Positions 1 through 9,828 are shown, counted from the first letter of the stretch. The stretch is 64,000 bases of DNA from Lewinellaceae bacterium (GCA_020636355.1 JACJYB010000010.1:1-64000), one strand, 5' to 3'. The notes: generated by a model from the sequence alone, not told the origin. A program made the numbers and translations.

Positions 1-756
1 AAGTCAGCTACGATGCGTCAGGACGGGGCCCGGCTGATACTTTGGCCCGAGGGAGCAATCATGGCAATGAAAGAAGACGAACAGCGCTATCGTCAATTGG
101 CTGCTGATTTTGCCCGGGATAATAACATCACCCTATGTTTTTCTACTGCCGTATTCCACACCGATAAAGTTGACTCGGGAGGCCCATTTATCGAAAACAA
201 GCTGCTCACATTTGGACCAGACGGCAGCCTGTTGAATGAATATTTTAAAAATGTGCCGATCATGGGCGTCGAACCTTCTTTTCCCGGGGACGGCATCATT
301 CCGGGTATCTCGACGCAGACAGGGGTTATTAGCCCGGCGATTTGTTACGATCTTGATTTTCCGGAGCTGGTATCCCAGGTGAGCAGGCATCACACCGACC
401 TTTTGGTAGTACCTACCGGTGATTGGAAGAGCATATCACCATATCATACCTATATGGCGGCTTTCCGGGCCATCGAAAATGGTGTTTCCGTACTTAAGGC
501 CGTAACCGGTGGACTCAGCGCCTACATCGATCACAATGGGAAAATCCTGGCGCAATCCGACTATTACAATCCGCACTCGACCGGAATCGTGTATGTAAAC
601 CTGCCGGTCACCTCAATCAAGACTCCTTTTGTACTGTCATTTACCATCTTCTTCAATGTGTTGGTATTCGGAGCACTTTCTTTCCTGCTCATCCCCGCCA
701 CGAAAGGATTGCTTAAGCTGACCCGAAAGGTAAAACCGGTCCCGGACAAAGCGTGA
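1..756 (+). CDS. Carbon-nitrogen hydrolase (nitrilase superfamily), apolipoprotein N-acyltransferase-like, 5' end cut off
   Basis: The frame is open from base 1, so the N-terminus lies outside the window. The visible part has the nitrilase Glu-Lys-Cys set: Glu in WPEG (about nt 46-57), Lys in FKNVPI (nt 246-263) and the nucleophile Cys in ICYDLDFP (Cys codon 343-345). After the hydrolase domain comes one hydrophobic helix (about nt 610-700) and a short basic tail. A nitrilase domain followed by a last membrane helix is the C-terminal layout of apolipoprotein N-acyltransferase (Lnt), which puts the third acyl chain on lipoproteins. Lnt usually reads WPET rather than WPEG at the first motif, so it could instead be a membrane-bound amidase. 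The domain call is firm; the substrate is inferred. Confidence 0.8.
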   Translation, partial: KSATMRQDGARLILWPEGAIMAMKEDEQRYRQLAADFARDNNITLCFSTAVFHTDKVDSGGPFIENKLLTFGPDGSLLNEYFKNVPIMGVEPSFPGDGIIPGISTQTGVISPAICYDLDFPELVSQVSRHHTDLLVVPTGDWKSISPYHTYMAAFRAIENGVSVLKAVTGGLSAYIDHNGKILAQSDYYNPHSTGIVYVNLPVTSIKTPFVLSFTIFFNVLVFGALSFLLIPATKGLLKLTRKVKPVPDKA

Positions 757-1060
757 CCATCCGTTCGACCTGGTAACAGGCAACCCGCCTTGCCGGGCCC
801 TGTGGGGAAAATGAAAATAGTACAAGTGACATGAAAACGAATAAGGCTTTTGCTTCGCCCTTCTATTTTGTTGGTCGGCAGACCACATTTCTGGCCAGGA
901 TACTTTATGGAACCGGAAATACGGATTCACGCTTGGCGCGGGCTTTACTTTTAGAAAGTAATGTACAAAGTGTCATAAATCCGGCCCGGGAAGCTTCAGA
1001 GTCCGTCACCTTCTGCGATTAAAATAATTATGCTATTTTGGTGAATTGGAAATTCCACTT
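757..1060. other. Non-coding spacer, nothing recognised
   Basis: About 300 bases between the nitrilase and a lipoprotein gene. The only open frame is 63 codons at 831-1022, with no signal peptide, no recognisable motif and no coding-like composition; I do not call it. A weak interrupted hairpin near 775-812 has no T-tract and is not a convincing terminator. Confidence 0.5.
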
Positions 1061-1579
1061 ATGTTTCGAGCGACGTATTTAATGCTGCCTGTATTTTGCC
1101 TTTTTTCTCTGTTGATGCTTTCCTGCCATGGTGCCGGCAACGCTGAGGATACGCTGGCAGAGGAATCATCTGACAGGCATCCGCCCACCGGGGATTTTGT
1201 ACAAACCATGCAAAAGCACCTGGATGCTGTGACCAATCGCGATCTGGTTGCTTTGAAAAGTACCATGGCCCCGACCGGAGAAATGCAATTGATACTCCCG
1301 GGCACGGAAATCATCAATACCGTCGATGGATTCATGGATTACCACAAAGCATGGTTTAGCGACAGTACGTGGACGTTTGAAACGAAGATTCTCAATACCC
1401 GCGTTGGACGTGATATGGGTATGGCGATCACCGAGATTATTTACCGGGAGCCAGATCGCGATGGTCAGCCCTATTGGAACCGGATGATCGTTAGCTATGA
1501 TCTGCAGAACATCAGCGGAAAATGGTATATCGTAAAAGATCACGCCAGTTCGATTGCCAAATCAACCGATGGCCAGTAA
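1061..1579 (+). CDS. Exported lipoprotein with an NTF2/SnoaL-like (DUF4440-type) domain
   Basis: About 172 residues. The N-terminus is a lipoprotein signal: a hydrophobic stretch ending in the lipobox LLMLSC, so the mature protein should start at that Cys and be lipid-anchored. The rest has the alpha+beta pattern of a small NTF2-like fold: an opening helix with HLDAVTNRDLVAL, a central segment with MDYHKAWFSDSTWTFET, and closing strands with WNRMIVSYDLQ and KWYIVKDHASS. Such domains bind small ligands or act as subunits, so no reaction can be given. A TTG start at 1046 in the same frame would add five residues; the ATG at 1061 fits the signal peptide better. It stands alone, convergent with the next minus-strand gene. 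Confidence 0.7.
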   Translation: MFRATYLMLPVFCLFSLLMLSCHGAGNAEDTLAEESSDRHPPTGDFVQTMQKHLDAVTNRDLVALKSTMAPTGEMQLILPGTEIINTVDGFMDYHKAWFSDSTWTFETKILNTRVGRDMGMAITEIIYREPDRDGQPYWNRMIVSYDLQNISGKWYIVKDHASSIAKSTDGQ

Positions 1580-1591
1580 TAAGCATTGACC

Positions 1592-2209
1592 CTATCTTTT
1601 AAGCAATTTAAAGGCTATTTCCCGCCCCTGGCCCTGGAACATTGCCAGGTTGATCCAGAAAAAAGCAAATTGCTCCAGAAGAGCAAACCGGTCATTTCCT
1701 CCGGTATCATAACACGAAGCAAATCCGGCATCCAGTGCAAGTTGACGGGCGACCGCCTTTGCCTTACTGCTGTCACCGCACATAAATGCATCAATTTTTT
1801 GATCCGCGTAGGTGGTGTCCGCCATGTTGTTAAAACCGGTTGTATTGAAACATTTGACCAGGTCCCGGCTATTGGTATGATCCAGTAGCGCATCGGATGT
1901 ATTCGTATATCCCGCCGGTCCTCGGCCCATAACGATGTTCATGCTGTCAATAAGCACTTTACCGGTTGTATCGCCCAGACTATGAGCGACCTCGATGGCA
2001 GCCATCGCAGGAGTCGCCAGGAGGATCACCTCAGCCTTGGAAACGGCATCTGCAACCTGATGAACGGATGTAGAAGGGTTATTTAGAAGGTTTTTGCCTT
2101 TAAAGTTTTGTTGGTCTTTGACTCCCAGAAGGATGGTGTGTCCGGCATTTGACCACTTGGTGGCGAGGGCGCCGCCCACATTTCCGGTACCGATGATCGC
2201 AATTCTCAT
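1592..2209 (-). CDS. NADPH-dependent F420 reductase-like oxidoreductase (NAD(P)-binding)
   Basis: 205 residues, intact. It opens with a Rossmann dinucleotide-binding motif, IAIIGTGNVGGALATKW, typical of the F420-dependent NADP oxidoreductase family (PF03807). Later features fit that fold: AEVILLATP at the end of a beta strand, KVLIDSMN, and a substrate-side region with LVKCFNTTGFNNM. In methanogens and actinobacteria this family moves hydride between F420 and NADP; in Bacteroidota, which usually lack F420, homologues are generic NADPH-linked reductases of unknown substrate, so the name should be read as fold only. Convergent with the lipoprotein gene (12 bp gap) and divergent from the epimerase gene at 2394; the 184-bp divergent spacer must hold both promoters. 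Confidence 0.8.
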   Translation of the reverse strand: MRIAIIGTGNVGGALATKWSNAGHTILLGVKDQQNFKGKNLLNNPSTSVHQVADAVSKAEVILLATPAMAAIEVAHSLGDTTGKVLIDSMNIVMGRGPAGYTNTSDALLDHTNSRDLVKCFNTTGFNNMADTTYADQKIDAFMCGDSSKAKAVARQLALDAGFASCYDTGGNDRFALLEQFAFFWINLAMFQGQGREIAFKLLKR

Positions 2210-2393
2210 GACAAAGATTTAATGATAGGGAAAGACTTCCCTGGAATAAGGGTTTCGCATGGAATTTACAAAATGAATGATAACGTGGCACAGCTATCTG
2301 TCCGTTCGGTTTGTATCATTAAATTTTCCCCAATCGACCGGCTGCTGTCTGGATTTCTTAACAGGGACTTTGGATAAAATTCCATTATTTTAG

Positions 2394-3354
2394 ATGCTCA
2401 CCAACAAGAAAAACCATCACATGATGCATACCATCCTCGGCTCTGGAGGTGATATAGGCACTCCTCTGGCCGAAGCGTTGCTAAAATACCAGCACCCCAT
2501 CCGGCTGGTAAGCCGTCATCCCAAGCGCGTTAATGCCGATGATGAACTGTTTCCGGCTGATCTTACCGACCCAGGTCAGGTAGACCGGGCAATTGCAGGA
2601 AGCCAGATAGTCTATGTCGTGGTGGGCTTTGAATATAAACTGAGCGTTTGGCAGCAGACATGGCCTCCTTTTATGGATGCCGTCATCCAATCGTGTATCA
2701 GGCATCAGGCCAAGCTGGTGTTTTTGATAATGTTTACATGTACGCGCCGGAAGCAATACCGCATATGACGGAGCATTCCCCATTGGGACCAGTCAGTAAA
2801 AAAGGTATGGTTCGCGAGCTGATTCATCACAAGATCTTTGCAGCGGTCGAATCGGGTAAGCTGGAGGCGCTGATAGCCCGTTCGGCAGATTTTTACGGAC
2901 CCGGATGTAAAAACAGCGCCCTGTCCATCATGGTGGTGGATAACTTACTGAAAGGTAAAAAGCACAGGCCTTTGGAGATATTGACAAGATTCATACATAT
3001 ACCTACACGAAAGATGCGGCTCAGGCTACTGCACTGTTAGGGAACACCCCGGATGCATTCAATCAGGTCTGGCATGTTCCGACCACGAATCAACAATTAA
3101 CCAACCGGCAATGGATTGAAATGATCGCAGGGGAGCTGAACGCTTCCGCCAAAGTGCAAAACGTCCCGCGCTGGATGATGCATGTGATAGGCGTATTTGT
3201 CCCCATCATGCGTGAATTTCCTGAAATGCTGTACCAATACGAACAGGATTATGTCTTTGACAGCAGTAAATTCACCGATCGGTTTGGCGTTGTAGCCACA
3301 CCACCTGCCGAAGGGATCAAAGACTTGATTGAGCACGTAAAGCAACACAAATGA
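2394..3354 (+). CDS. NAD-dependent epimerase/dehydratase (SDR), frameshifted twice in this sequence
   Basis: Three consecutive frames make one SDR of about 320 residues. Part one has the nucleotide-binding Gly motif (ILGSGGDIGTPLAEAL) and continues to KLVF. A missing T in the T-run near 2720 moves the frame; part two carries the VYMYAP segment and a SADFYGPG motif like that of NAD-dependent epimerases. A missing base near 2962 moves it again; part three reads DIDKIHTYTYTKDAAQATALLGN and ends at 3354. Restoring one base at each place gives a clean family-like protein, so these are probably read errors. ATG 2421 is an alternative start. The stop overlaps the next gene's ATG by four bases, so the two are likely co-translated. 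Confidence 0.75.
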
Positions 3355-4637
3355 TGCCGGTCAAAAAGATACCCAGACTGTTGTTTTGGTTGGTTGCCGG
3401 GCTAATGACAGGAACTACTTGCTTGCCTGCGCAGGTCCAGGCCAATTACGAGGAAGCAAAAGTGCCGGCGTTTGCATTGCCGGACCCATTACGGAATGGA
3501 GATGGGCTGATGATTAATGATTCCGACGAATGGTTGCATTCACGCAGGCCGGAATTATTGCAGCTCTTTGAACGGGAGGTATATGGCAAATTGCCGGATG
3601 AAACCCTGACGCCGGATTATACCTTATTGGAAAATGGTATTGCTCTGGGTGGTAAGGCTGTACGCAAGCAAATCAGGTTGACTTTTGAAAACAATGGACG
3701 CCGCCTGGACCTGCTTTTGCTGGTCTATCTTCCAGCCGGTATGGATAAAGCTCCGGTATTTGTGGGCTTGAATTTTTACGGAAATCAAACCATAACCGCT
3801 GATCCCGCCGTATTACTCACCACTTCCTGGGTTCCCAATAACAAAACGTTTGGTATTGAAGCAAATCAGGCTACCGAGACGTCCCGAGGCGTACGGATTT
3901 CCCGCTGGCCGCTAGAAAAAATCATCGATGCCGGGTATGGTTTGGCTACCATGTATTACGGGGATATCGACCCGGACCGGGACGATTTTACAGATGGGGT
4001 ACATCCGTTATTCTACCGGGATGGACAAACCAGGCCGGATGCGGACGAGTGGGGTGCCATAGGTGCCTGGGCCTGGGGACTCATGTGCATCATGGACTAT
4101 CTGCAGCAGGATTCTGCCATTGATGCCGGTCGGGTTGTCTTGATGGGACATTCGAGGCTGGGCAAGGCTGCCCTTTGGGCAGGAGCTCAGGATCGGCGGT
4201 ATGCCATCGTCATTTCGAATGATTCGGGATGTGGCGGAGCAGCTCTGTCCAGACGTAAATTTGGTGAGACAGTCCAAATCATCAATACTGCCTTTCCCCA
4301 CTGGTTTTGTTCCCATTTTAAAGACTACAACGATCACGAAAACGATCTGCCGGTCGATCAGCATGAATTGATTGCCTTGATGGCTCCCCGGCCGGTTTAC
4401 ATTGCCAGTGCGCAGGAAGATCAATGGGCTGATCCTAAAGGCGAATACCTCTCTGGTTGGTATGCATCGCCGGTTTATCGCCTGTTTGGATTACAGGGAC
4501 TCGAATCGGCAACTCCACCTGCGGTAAATGATCCGGTGATGCATGACATCGGATACCACATGCGCACCGGAGGGCACGATGTGAAAGATTACGACTGGGA
4601 GCAGTTTATCAATTTTGCCAATCATCATCTGAAATAG
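3351..4637 (+). CDS. Exported alpha/beta hydrolase, glucuronoyl esterase-like (CE15 family)
   Basis: 428 residues with a signal peptide (hydrophobic LLFWLVAGLMTG, likely cleaved after the PAQVQA region). The nucleophile elbow is GHSRLGK, Ser268 counted from the first ATG. The GxSRxG form is the hallmark of carbohydrate esterase family 15, which cleaves ester bonds between lignin alcohols and glucuronoyl groups of xylan. Further matches are the early EVYGKLP segment, RPVYIASAQEDQWADPKGE near the acid region, and the catalytic His409 in GGHDVKDYDW. Length and motif order fit secreted CE15 enzymes. Two ATGs lie side by side (3351 and 3354). It overlaps the preceding epimerase gene by four bases, which hints at shared work on sugar acids (inference). 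Confidence 0.82.
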   Translation: MMPVKKIPRLLFWLVAGLMTGTTCLPAQVQANYEEAKVPAFALPDPLRNGDGLMINDSDEWLHSRRPELLQLFEREVYGKLPDETLTPDYTLLENGIALGGKAVRKQIRLTFENNGRRLDLLLLVYLPAGMDKAPVFVGLNFYGNQTITADPAVLLTTSWVPNNKTFGIEANQATETSRGVRISRWPLEKIIDAGYGLATMYYGDIDPDRDDFTDGVHPLFYRDGQTRPDADEWGAIGAWAWGLMCIMDYLQQDSAIDAGRVVLMGHSRLGKAALWAGAQDRRYAIVISNDSGCGGAALSRRKFGETVQIINTAFPHWFCSHFKDYNDHENDLPVDQHELIALMAPRPVYIASAQEDQWADPKGEYLSGWYASPVYRLFGLQGLESATPPAVNDPVMHDIGYHMRTGGHDVKDYDWEQFINFANHHLK

Positions 4638-4809
4638 GACTGCCCGATAATCGATAAGGCCCTGGATCGCTAGTTTCTTGATCACTGGAAGTCTTTAGCA
4701 GCTCTGGGTAACCGAATTTGCTTCCGCAGTCCTGAACCTATTTGATTCTAAATGTTGCGGATCTTAGTTATTTCGATTGTGATTAAATTCGGATGGGAAA
4801 TGTTAATCT

Positions 4810-5847
4810 ATGTTAAGACGCCTTGATTTATTAACTTCTTTGGTACTACTGATTATTTTTTCCGGACAGTTAACCGCGCAAACACAGGATACGATCAACC
4901 AGGAAGCGCAACCACCGAAAGGTGTGGAACATTTGGCAATTCATTATTTCGGAATTGAGTTTAGTAAGGAACAGCGCTCTCGTCTGGAAAATAAAGAGTT
5001 AGAACTGATCTTTTTCATCGATGCGCAGGGACAACCGGAATTGTCTGAGATTAATGGAATAACGGATGCGGATCTGATCGACAGTTTAAAGCAAAAAACT
5101 CTAAAGGTCGGATTGTTCAGTCCCCGAATTGAACAGGGGGTAGCCGTGCCATCCATTTTTTTATGAAAATAGTTTATCCCAGGTACCGAATGCTGGAATA
5201 CCAGGATATAGGAACCAGGTATTTTTCGACCAGGTTAGAAGACTTTGAGTCCATTGAAAGCGTCCAGCCACCGGTTTGATATGACCGGTAGCATGGTGGC
5301 AAACCAGTGGCTAGGACCACCGGCATCGCATCTTCACTTAGGTGGTGGGATGAAAATCGACCTTTCAATCACAGGAGCCAAGCACTTCTTGTATGGATTG
5401 AATATGAGCTTCTATAGCAATAAAATGAAGTTACCGTATTCGATTCAAACGCCGCGGACTTTCCTAAAAGCACCACCTACGATACTAATTGGAGGTACCA
5501 TAGGACGTTGGTTCGGGAAAAATAATGTCCAGCTCGAGTTTAATTATGCAGCCCAGAATGTCACGGATAAAATTGGAGATCCTGACCCTGATTGGGTGCA
5601 GCTGGAAGGATGGAGTCCAGGTTTGCTTTTTAATTTCCCGATTCAATTAGGCCAGGATAAGCCAATGTATTATTATGGCGCACCTACACTCTTCGCTCGC
5701 CAACTGAACCTTCATGTAGGATTTAGGTATTTTCATTTATCCTTGCAGGAGGCATCGGGCATCATGATGGAGCTCGGAGTTGGCTATCGTTTGACCGTTC
5801 ATGGGGTTCAGGAATACCGGTTGAAAGAAAACCGATCACCAAAATAG
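4810..5847 (+). CDS. Exported protein with TonB-C-like N-terminal half and beta-rich C-terminal half, frameshifted
   Basis: Two same-frame pieces (4810-5166 and 5245-5847) appear to be one gene. A signal peptide ends near LTAQ; then comes a region resembling a TonB C-terminal fold (ELELIFFIDAQGQPEL, then a KVGLFSPRIEQGVAVPSIFF-type strand). The stop at 5164 disappears if one T is added to the T-run at 5155-5162; the frame then reads MKIVYPRYRMLEYQDIG and continues to about 5277, where a one-base surplus moves it back into RFDMTGSMVANQW. The last 190 residues alternate hydrophobic and polar residues with many aromatics (YYYGAPTLFARQLNLHVGFRYF) and look like outer-membrane or surface beta strands. 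Function unknown. Confidence 0.55.
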
Positions 5848-6079
5848 GAATCCGGTTTGGATGATCATTTTTTCGGTACTAATTTTAATTTTATCAGCTT
5901 ACAAGGAGGACGGCTGGTAGGGGCTAATCGATCTCCTGAATGGTTGTATTTTTATGAATGGTTAGCGTTTTATGGAAATGACAAACAATAACTTTGGCTT
6001 ATGGATGATTTGTTATGGAATCACCCTTTAAGCACATCCTAAGCTATAGCTGATAAGGAATTTCTCCAATATAAATCTA

Positions 6080-6652
6080 ATGGAACGCAGTACCATTGAA
6101 GACCGAGAATTTTTGGCCGTTCGATTTGCAGAAAGATCGATGCCCCAGGCCGAGTATCAAAATTGCGTTTTCAACGAATGTGATTTTTCTCAGGCCGATC
6201 TTTCGGGGTTCAAGTTCATTGATTGTGAATTTATTGCTTCCAATCTAAGTATGACCGGATTGCAGGGAGTGACCTTCCGGGACACGCATTTCCGCGACTG
6301 CAAAATGATGGGCATGCTGTTTGAACAATGCAATCCATACGGAGTGACGTTCCGGTTCCTTCGCTGCAATCTGGATCATTCATCCTTTTTCCGGTTGAAC
6401 TTGAAACGTATTCCTTTTGTAGAATGCTCATTGCGGGAAGTTGACTTCAGCGAATGCGATCTGTCCGGCGTAAATTTTCAAAACTGTGATCTTTCCGGGG
6501 CCCAGATAGAAGGAGCGACGTTGGTTGAGACGGATTTCCGTACCGCACAGAATTATACATTTGATCTGAGTAAGAATAAGGTAAAAAAAACCAAGTTTGC
6601 TTTGCTCGGTTTGCCTGGCCTGTTACAGGGATACGATGTGGAAATAGAATAA
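6080..6652 (+). CDS. Pentapeptide-repeat protein
   Basis: 190 residues, intact, cytoplasmic (no signal or membrane helix). Nearly the whole chain is made of A(D/N)LxX-type five-residue repeats with central Phe or Leu: CVFNECDFSQADLSGFKF, LREVDFSECDLSGVNF and QNCDLSGAQIEGATL are clear runs. Such repeats fold into a right-handed quadrilateral beta-helix that mimics DNA. The C-terminal tail with LSKNKVKKTKFALLGLPGLL resembles the capping segment of Qnr/McbG-type proteins, which protect gyrase from quinolones and toxins. Similarity to Qnr is suggestive only; many such proteins have no known target. A DUF1801 gene follows after 16 bp and may be co-transcribed. Confidence 0.85.
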   Translation: MERSTIEDREFLAVRFAERSMPQAEYQNCVFNECDFSQADLSGFKFIDCEFIASNLSMTGLQGVTFRDTHFRDCKMMGMLFEQCNPYGVTFRFLRCNLDHSSFFRLNLKRIPFVECSLREVDFSECDLSGVNFQNCDLSGAQIEGATLVETDFRTAQNYTFDLSKNKVKKTKFALLGLPGLLQGYDVEIE

Positions 6653-6668
6653 AAGAACCAATGGATCC

Positions 6669-7094
6669 ATGGCAATGAAATCTGTTCCGGCTACTATAGA
6701 GGATTATTTGAACCGTTGCCGGATTTGGTCAGAATGCGAATGCAGCAGGTTGCCCATACCATCCACCAAGTTTGTCCTGAAGCTCAGCCAACCATTCAAT
6801 ACGGAATGCCGACTTTTATTTGGAGAAGGGAAGGTTTTTATCCATTATGCGGCTTACAAAAAGCATTTGGGTATTTATCCGGTTCCCACTTCCGGTACGG
6901 ATTTGATGGATTTATTCAAGGGATATAAGACCTCCGGAAAGGGTACGATTCAATTTCCGCTTGCTGAAAATCTACCGGTAGAACTATTGCGTGAGATCAT
7001 CAGATATCGCATGGATCTGATCAATCAAAAGTCAATTCCTGACCAGTCGGGTCCGTTTTGCATCGCTCCTCCGACCGGGAAGGATTTATTTTGA
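6669..7094 (+). CDS. DUF1801 (YdhG-like) protein, two compensating frameshifts
   Basis: The full protein needs a middle segment from a second frame. It starts MAMKSVPATIEDYLNR, shifts near 6715 into LPDLVRMRMQQVAHTIHQ and QPTIQYGMPTF, then shifts back near 6830 into GEGKVFIHYAAYKKHLGIYP. This is the order of the DUF1801 family: an N-terminal helix, a YGMPTF-like loop, a strand ending in AAYKKHLGIYP, then GYKTSGKGTIQFPLAENLP and a final helix. About 141 residues, the normal family length. The function of the family is unknown; related proteins in Bacillus bind iron-related partners. The two shifts cancel, as expected of read errors in a real gene. Confidence 0.75.
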   Translation: MAMKSVPATIEDYLNRCRIWSECECSRLPIPSTKFVLKLSQPFNTECRLLFGEGKVFIHYAAYKKHLGIYPVPTSGTDLMDLFKGYKTSGKGTIQFPLAENLPVELLREIIRYRMDLINQKSIPDQSGPFCIAPPTGKDLF

Positions 7095-7211
7095 CCCAGA
7101 TCAAAGTGCCCATGGGGTACGCATTTCCTCGTATTTTTTATTGTAATTTTCTGGATTATTGGTTGAATCGCAATTTCTATCATTCGGATTGAGGGGCTGT
7201 AATCAGCGGAT

Positions 7212-8055
7212 ATGCAGCAGGAGGAGCATTATTGGAATTTATCCATCAATTTGAATCCGGGTCTCTGCCAAAAGCATCCTGGACCCATCAGGCACACCTG
7301 CAGGTTGCACTCTGGTACAGCCATCAATTGGACTTTGATCAGGCCTGCGCTCTGGTAAGACAACGGATCATCGCCTACAACGACCGGGTAGGTACCCTCA
7401 ATACCGACGCTTCGGGCTATCACGAGACCCTGACCCGGTTTTGGATGATCATTGCCCGGCAAATGCTTTACCAATATGCCGGCCGGCCACTGGAAGAGTG
7501 GTGGTTGTCAAATGGTCTGCAGGTGAGGAAGGTGAATAAAACATATCCACTCCGGTTCTATTGTCGTGAACGGTTGTTTTCATGGGTGGCCAGAAAATAT
7601 TGGGTAGAACCCCGCGCCGGCCTGTGGGATGCGGAATGGGAACGCATGGCCTGGATGACGGACCGACCGGTTCATCATTTGCAAATGGCGGATGCCCGTT
7701 TTGAACATGCATTACAAACCTGCACATGCATCCGGATCTGTTCACCCACGAGGCACATGTGCGTCTGGCCTGGATCCACATCCGCAATTACGGCATTGAT
7801 CAGGCCGTGATTAACGTATGCCGTCAACTCCAGCAATTTGTTGCTGCGGTGGATGCCGAAAACAAATACCATGAAACATTGACGGTGGCAGCTGTCCGTA
7901 CCGTCTATCATTTTATGCTTAAATACCCGGTCGACCAATTTGAACTTTTTTTAGCCTCGGCACCCATCCTGATCACGGACTTTCGCTCACTGATACAATC
8001 CCATTACCTCGCTCAAACGCTTGCCTCCGACACGGCACAGATTTACCTTCGTTGA
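7212..8055 (+). CDS. Uncharacterised protein with two homologous halves, frameshifted
   Basis: One protein of about 280 residues with an internal duplication. Half one has SWTHQAHLQVALWY followed by SGYHETLTRFW; half two repeats it as LFTHEAHVRLAW followed by NKYHETLTVAAV. Both contain a (F/W)THxAHxxxA motif and a YHETLT motif spaced by about 45 residues. The first half ends in one frame (MADARFEH) and the second begins in another (ITNLHMHPDLFTHE), so a shift lies near 7700-7725. A start at ATG 7212 fits if one G is restored in the GG at 7233-7234, giving MQQEEHYWEFIHQFE; otherwise a TTG at 7232 is the start. Conserved His and Glu could bind a metal, which is only a guess. Half two might also be a separate gene. 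Confidence 0.55.
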
Positions 8056-8140
8056 ACCGGACTCCTGCCCTTTGATTAATGGCAGATCATTTTAAATGAG
8101 TAGCCTGCTGATTGTGGCAAAAAGCTAAAAACAATGTATT

Positions 8141-8161
8141 ATTGTAACAAAATGTTACAAT
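8141..8161. promoter_or_regulatory. Palindromic operator-like site upstream of the carboxylesterase
   Basis: Perfect inverted repeat with 9-bp arms (ATTGTAACA and TGTTACAAT) around a 3-base AAA spacer, ending 8 bp before the esterase ATG. A third copy of the half-site lies just upstream (ACAAT at 8131-8135, paired with ATTGT at 8141-8145). Arm length and spacing are what a dimeric TetR- or MarR-like repressor would bind; the regulator is not visible in the window. There is no T-tract, so it is not a terminator. Confidence 0.55.
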
Positions 8162-8169
8162 AAATAATT

Positions 8170-9764
8170 ATGAAAAGTTTTCCATTTCTATTCGGAGCAT
8201 TAATGGTCACTACCTTTCTACAGGCACAGCTGGTCACCGGTGATGACATTGCGGTTGCCAACACCGAAAACGGGCAGGTAAGAGGCTACCTTCACAACAC
8301 GATATTTACCTACAAAGGCATTCCCTATGCGGTAGCTAAACGATTTGAAACACCGGTTAAAACCGCAGCCCTGGACCGGCATTCGCAGCTCGATGACGTA
8401 TGGACCGGTAGCTCCTTTGGTGGACCCAACCACAGCAGTGATGGATGAATCCGAATTTGTATTTCATCATGATTGGGGTTATACCAGTGAAGACTGTATG
8501 CGTCTGAATATCTGGACACCGGCACTGGATGGCAAAAAGCGACCGGTGCTTTTTGGATGCACGGGGGCGGATTTACCGCCGGCTCTTCACAGGAACTGCC
8601 TTCCTACGATGGCGAGAGCCTGGCAAAAAGCGGGGATGTCGTGGTGGTATCCATCAATCACCGACTGAACATTCTGGGGTTTCTGGACCTGTCAGCCTAC
8701 GGTGACCAGTTCAAAACGTCAGCCAATAACAGCATACTCGATCTGGTGATGGCTTTGCAGTGGGTCCGTGATAATATATCCAACTTTGGCGGCGATCCGG
8801 GTAATGTGACCATTTTCGGGCAATCGGGCGGTGGTGCCAAAGTCAATACACTGATGGCGATGCCCATGGCCAGGGCCTGTTTCATAAAGCCATCAACCAA
8901 AGTGGTGCTATCCGTTCCGAAATGTTTGAAAGCCCGTAACTCAGGCCATCGGTGCTGCGGTGCTGGAAGAATTGAATATCGGGCCGGGGACATTGCCAAT
9001 TCAGGAGATTCCTTTTGACCAACTGGCTGCCGCCGGGAAAAAAGCACTGAAGAAGGTGGGCGATCAATTGAAAGCCGAGGGTAAGCCACTCTCAGCCTTT
9101 GGGGTTGAACTGGGGCCCCAGCATCGACGATGAGTCTTGCCTTATCAGCTGTTTTCCGACCAGGCCATGGAGTTATCCAAAGATATCCCGCTGCTCATTG
9201 GTACGGTGAAGAATGAATTTATGGCTTCACTGGGTTCCGGGATGACGCCATGCTGCTACCATGGATGAAGTGGAAGCATTAATCAAAAACAACGGGGAGA
9301 TAAAGCTGATGCTTATCTGGCGGCTGTCAGGGAAGCATTTCCCCATCCTGCCATGCCATCCGATCTGATGGATGTGGATGTCTTATTCCGTCCAGGTTCG
9401 GTATTTGAGGCGGACACCAAATCAGCAATCACCGGGGAGCGCCGGTTTATATGTATCTGTTCACCTGGCAGTCGCCGGTCATGGATGGAAAATATAAAGC
9501 GCTCCATTGCATGGAATTACCCTTTGTTTTCAATAATATTGCGCGGTGCGAAGAAATGACTGGTGGAGGACCTGAGGCATATGTACTTGCAAACCAGGTC
9601 AGCCAGGCCTGGATCCAGTTCGCACGAACCGGTAATCCCAATCATGCCGGACTGCCAAATTGGGAAGCCTACACCCAGGCTAACGGCACGACGATGTTTT
9701 TGATAACGAATGCACGATTCGTCATCATCACGACGAGGCATTGCTGAAATTGATTCAGCCTTAA
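8170..9764 (+). CDS. Exported type B carboxylesterase, several frameshifts
   Basis: Overlapping pieces in all three frames assemble into one carboxylesterase of about 530 residues, the usual family length. In order: signal peptide (MKSFPFLFGALMVTTFLQAQ), the opening ENGQVRGYLHNTIFTYKGIPYA, the SEDCMRLNIW motif, the oxyanion-hole HGGGF, the nucleophile elbow GQSGGGAK at about 8818-8841 (catalytic Ser in GxSxG), a PLLIGTVKNEF segment, and the catalytic-His motif HCMELPFVF at about 9507-9533. Most breaks are at homopolymers; for example the T-run at 8549-8553 lacks a T before WMHGGGF. The end at 9764 comes from a frame reading HHHDEALLKLIQP. Substrate unknown; para-nitrobenzyl-esterase-like enzymes cleave small esters. 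A palindromic site sits just upstream and a terminator downstream. Confidence 0.75.
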
Positions 9765-9828
9765 CGACGGGATACTTCTACCCCGAAAGAAGCACAAGTC
9801 CGGTTTTCCGGAGTTATGCAGGTTGTTC

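Noticed and set aside
831..1022. 63-codon open frame
   Set aside because: No motif, signal peptide or neighbour link; such frames arise by chance.
6080..6652. Naming the pentapeptide-repeat gene qnr
   Set aside because: Only the repeat fold is visible; the loops that define Qnr proteins cannot be assigned.
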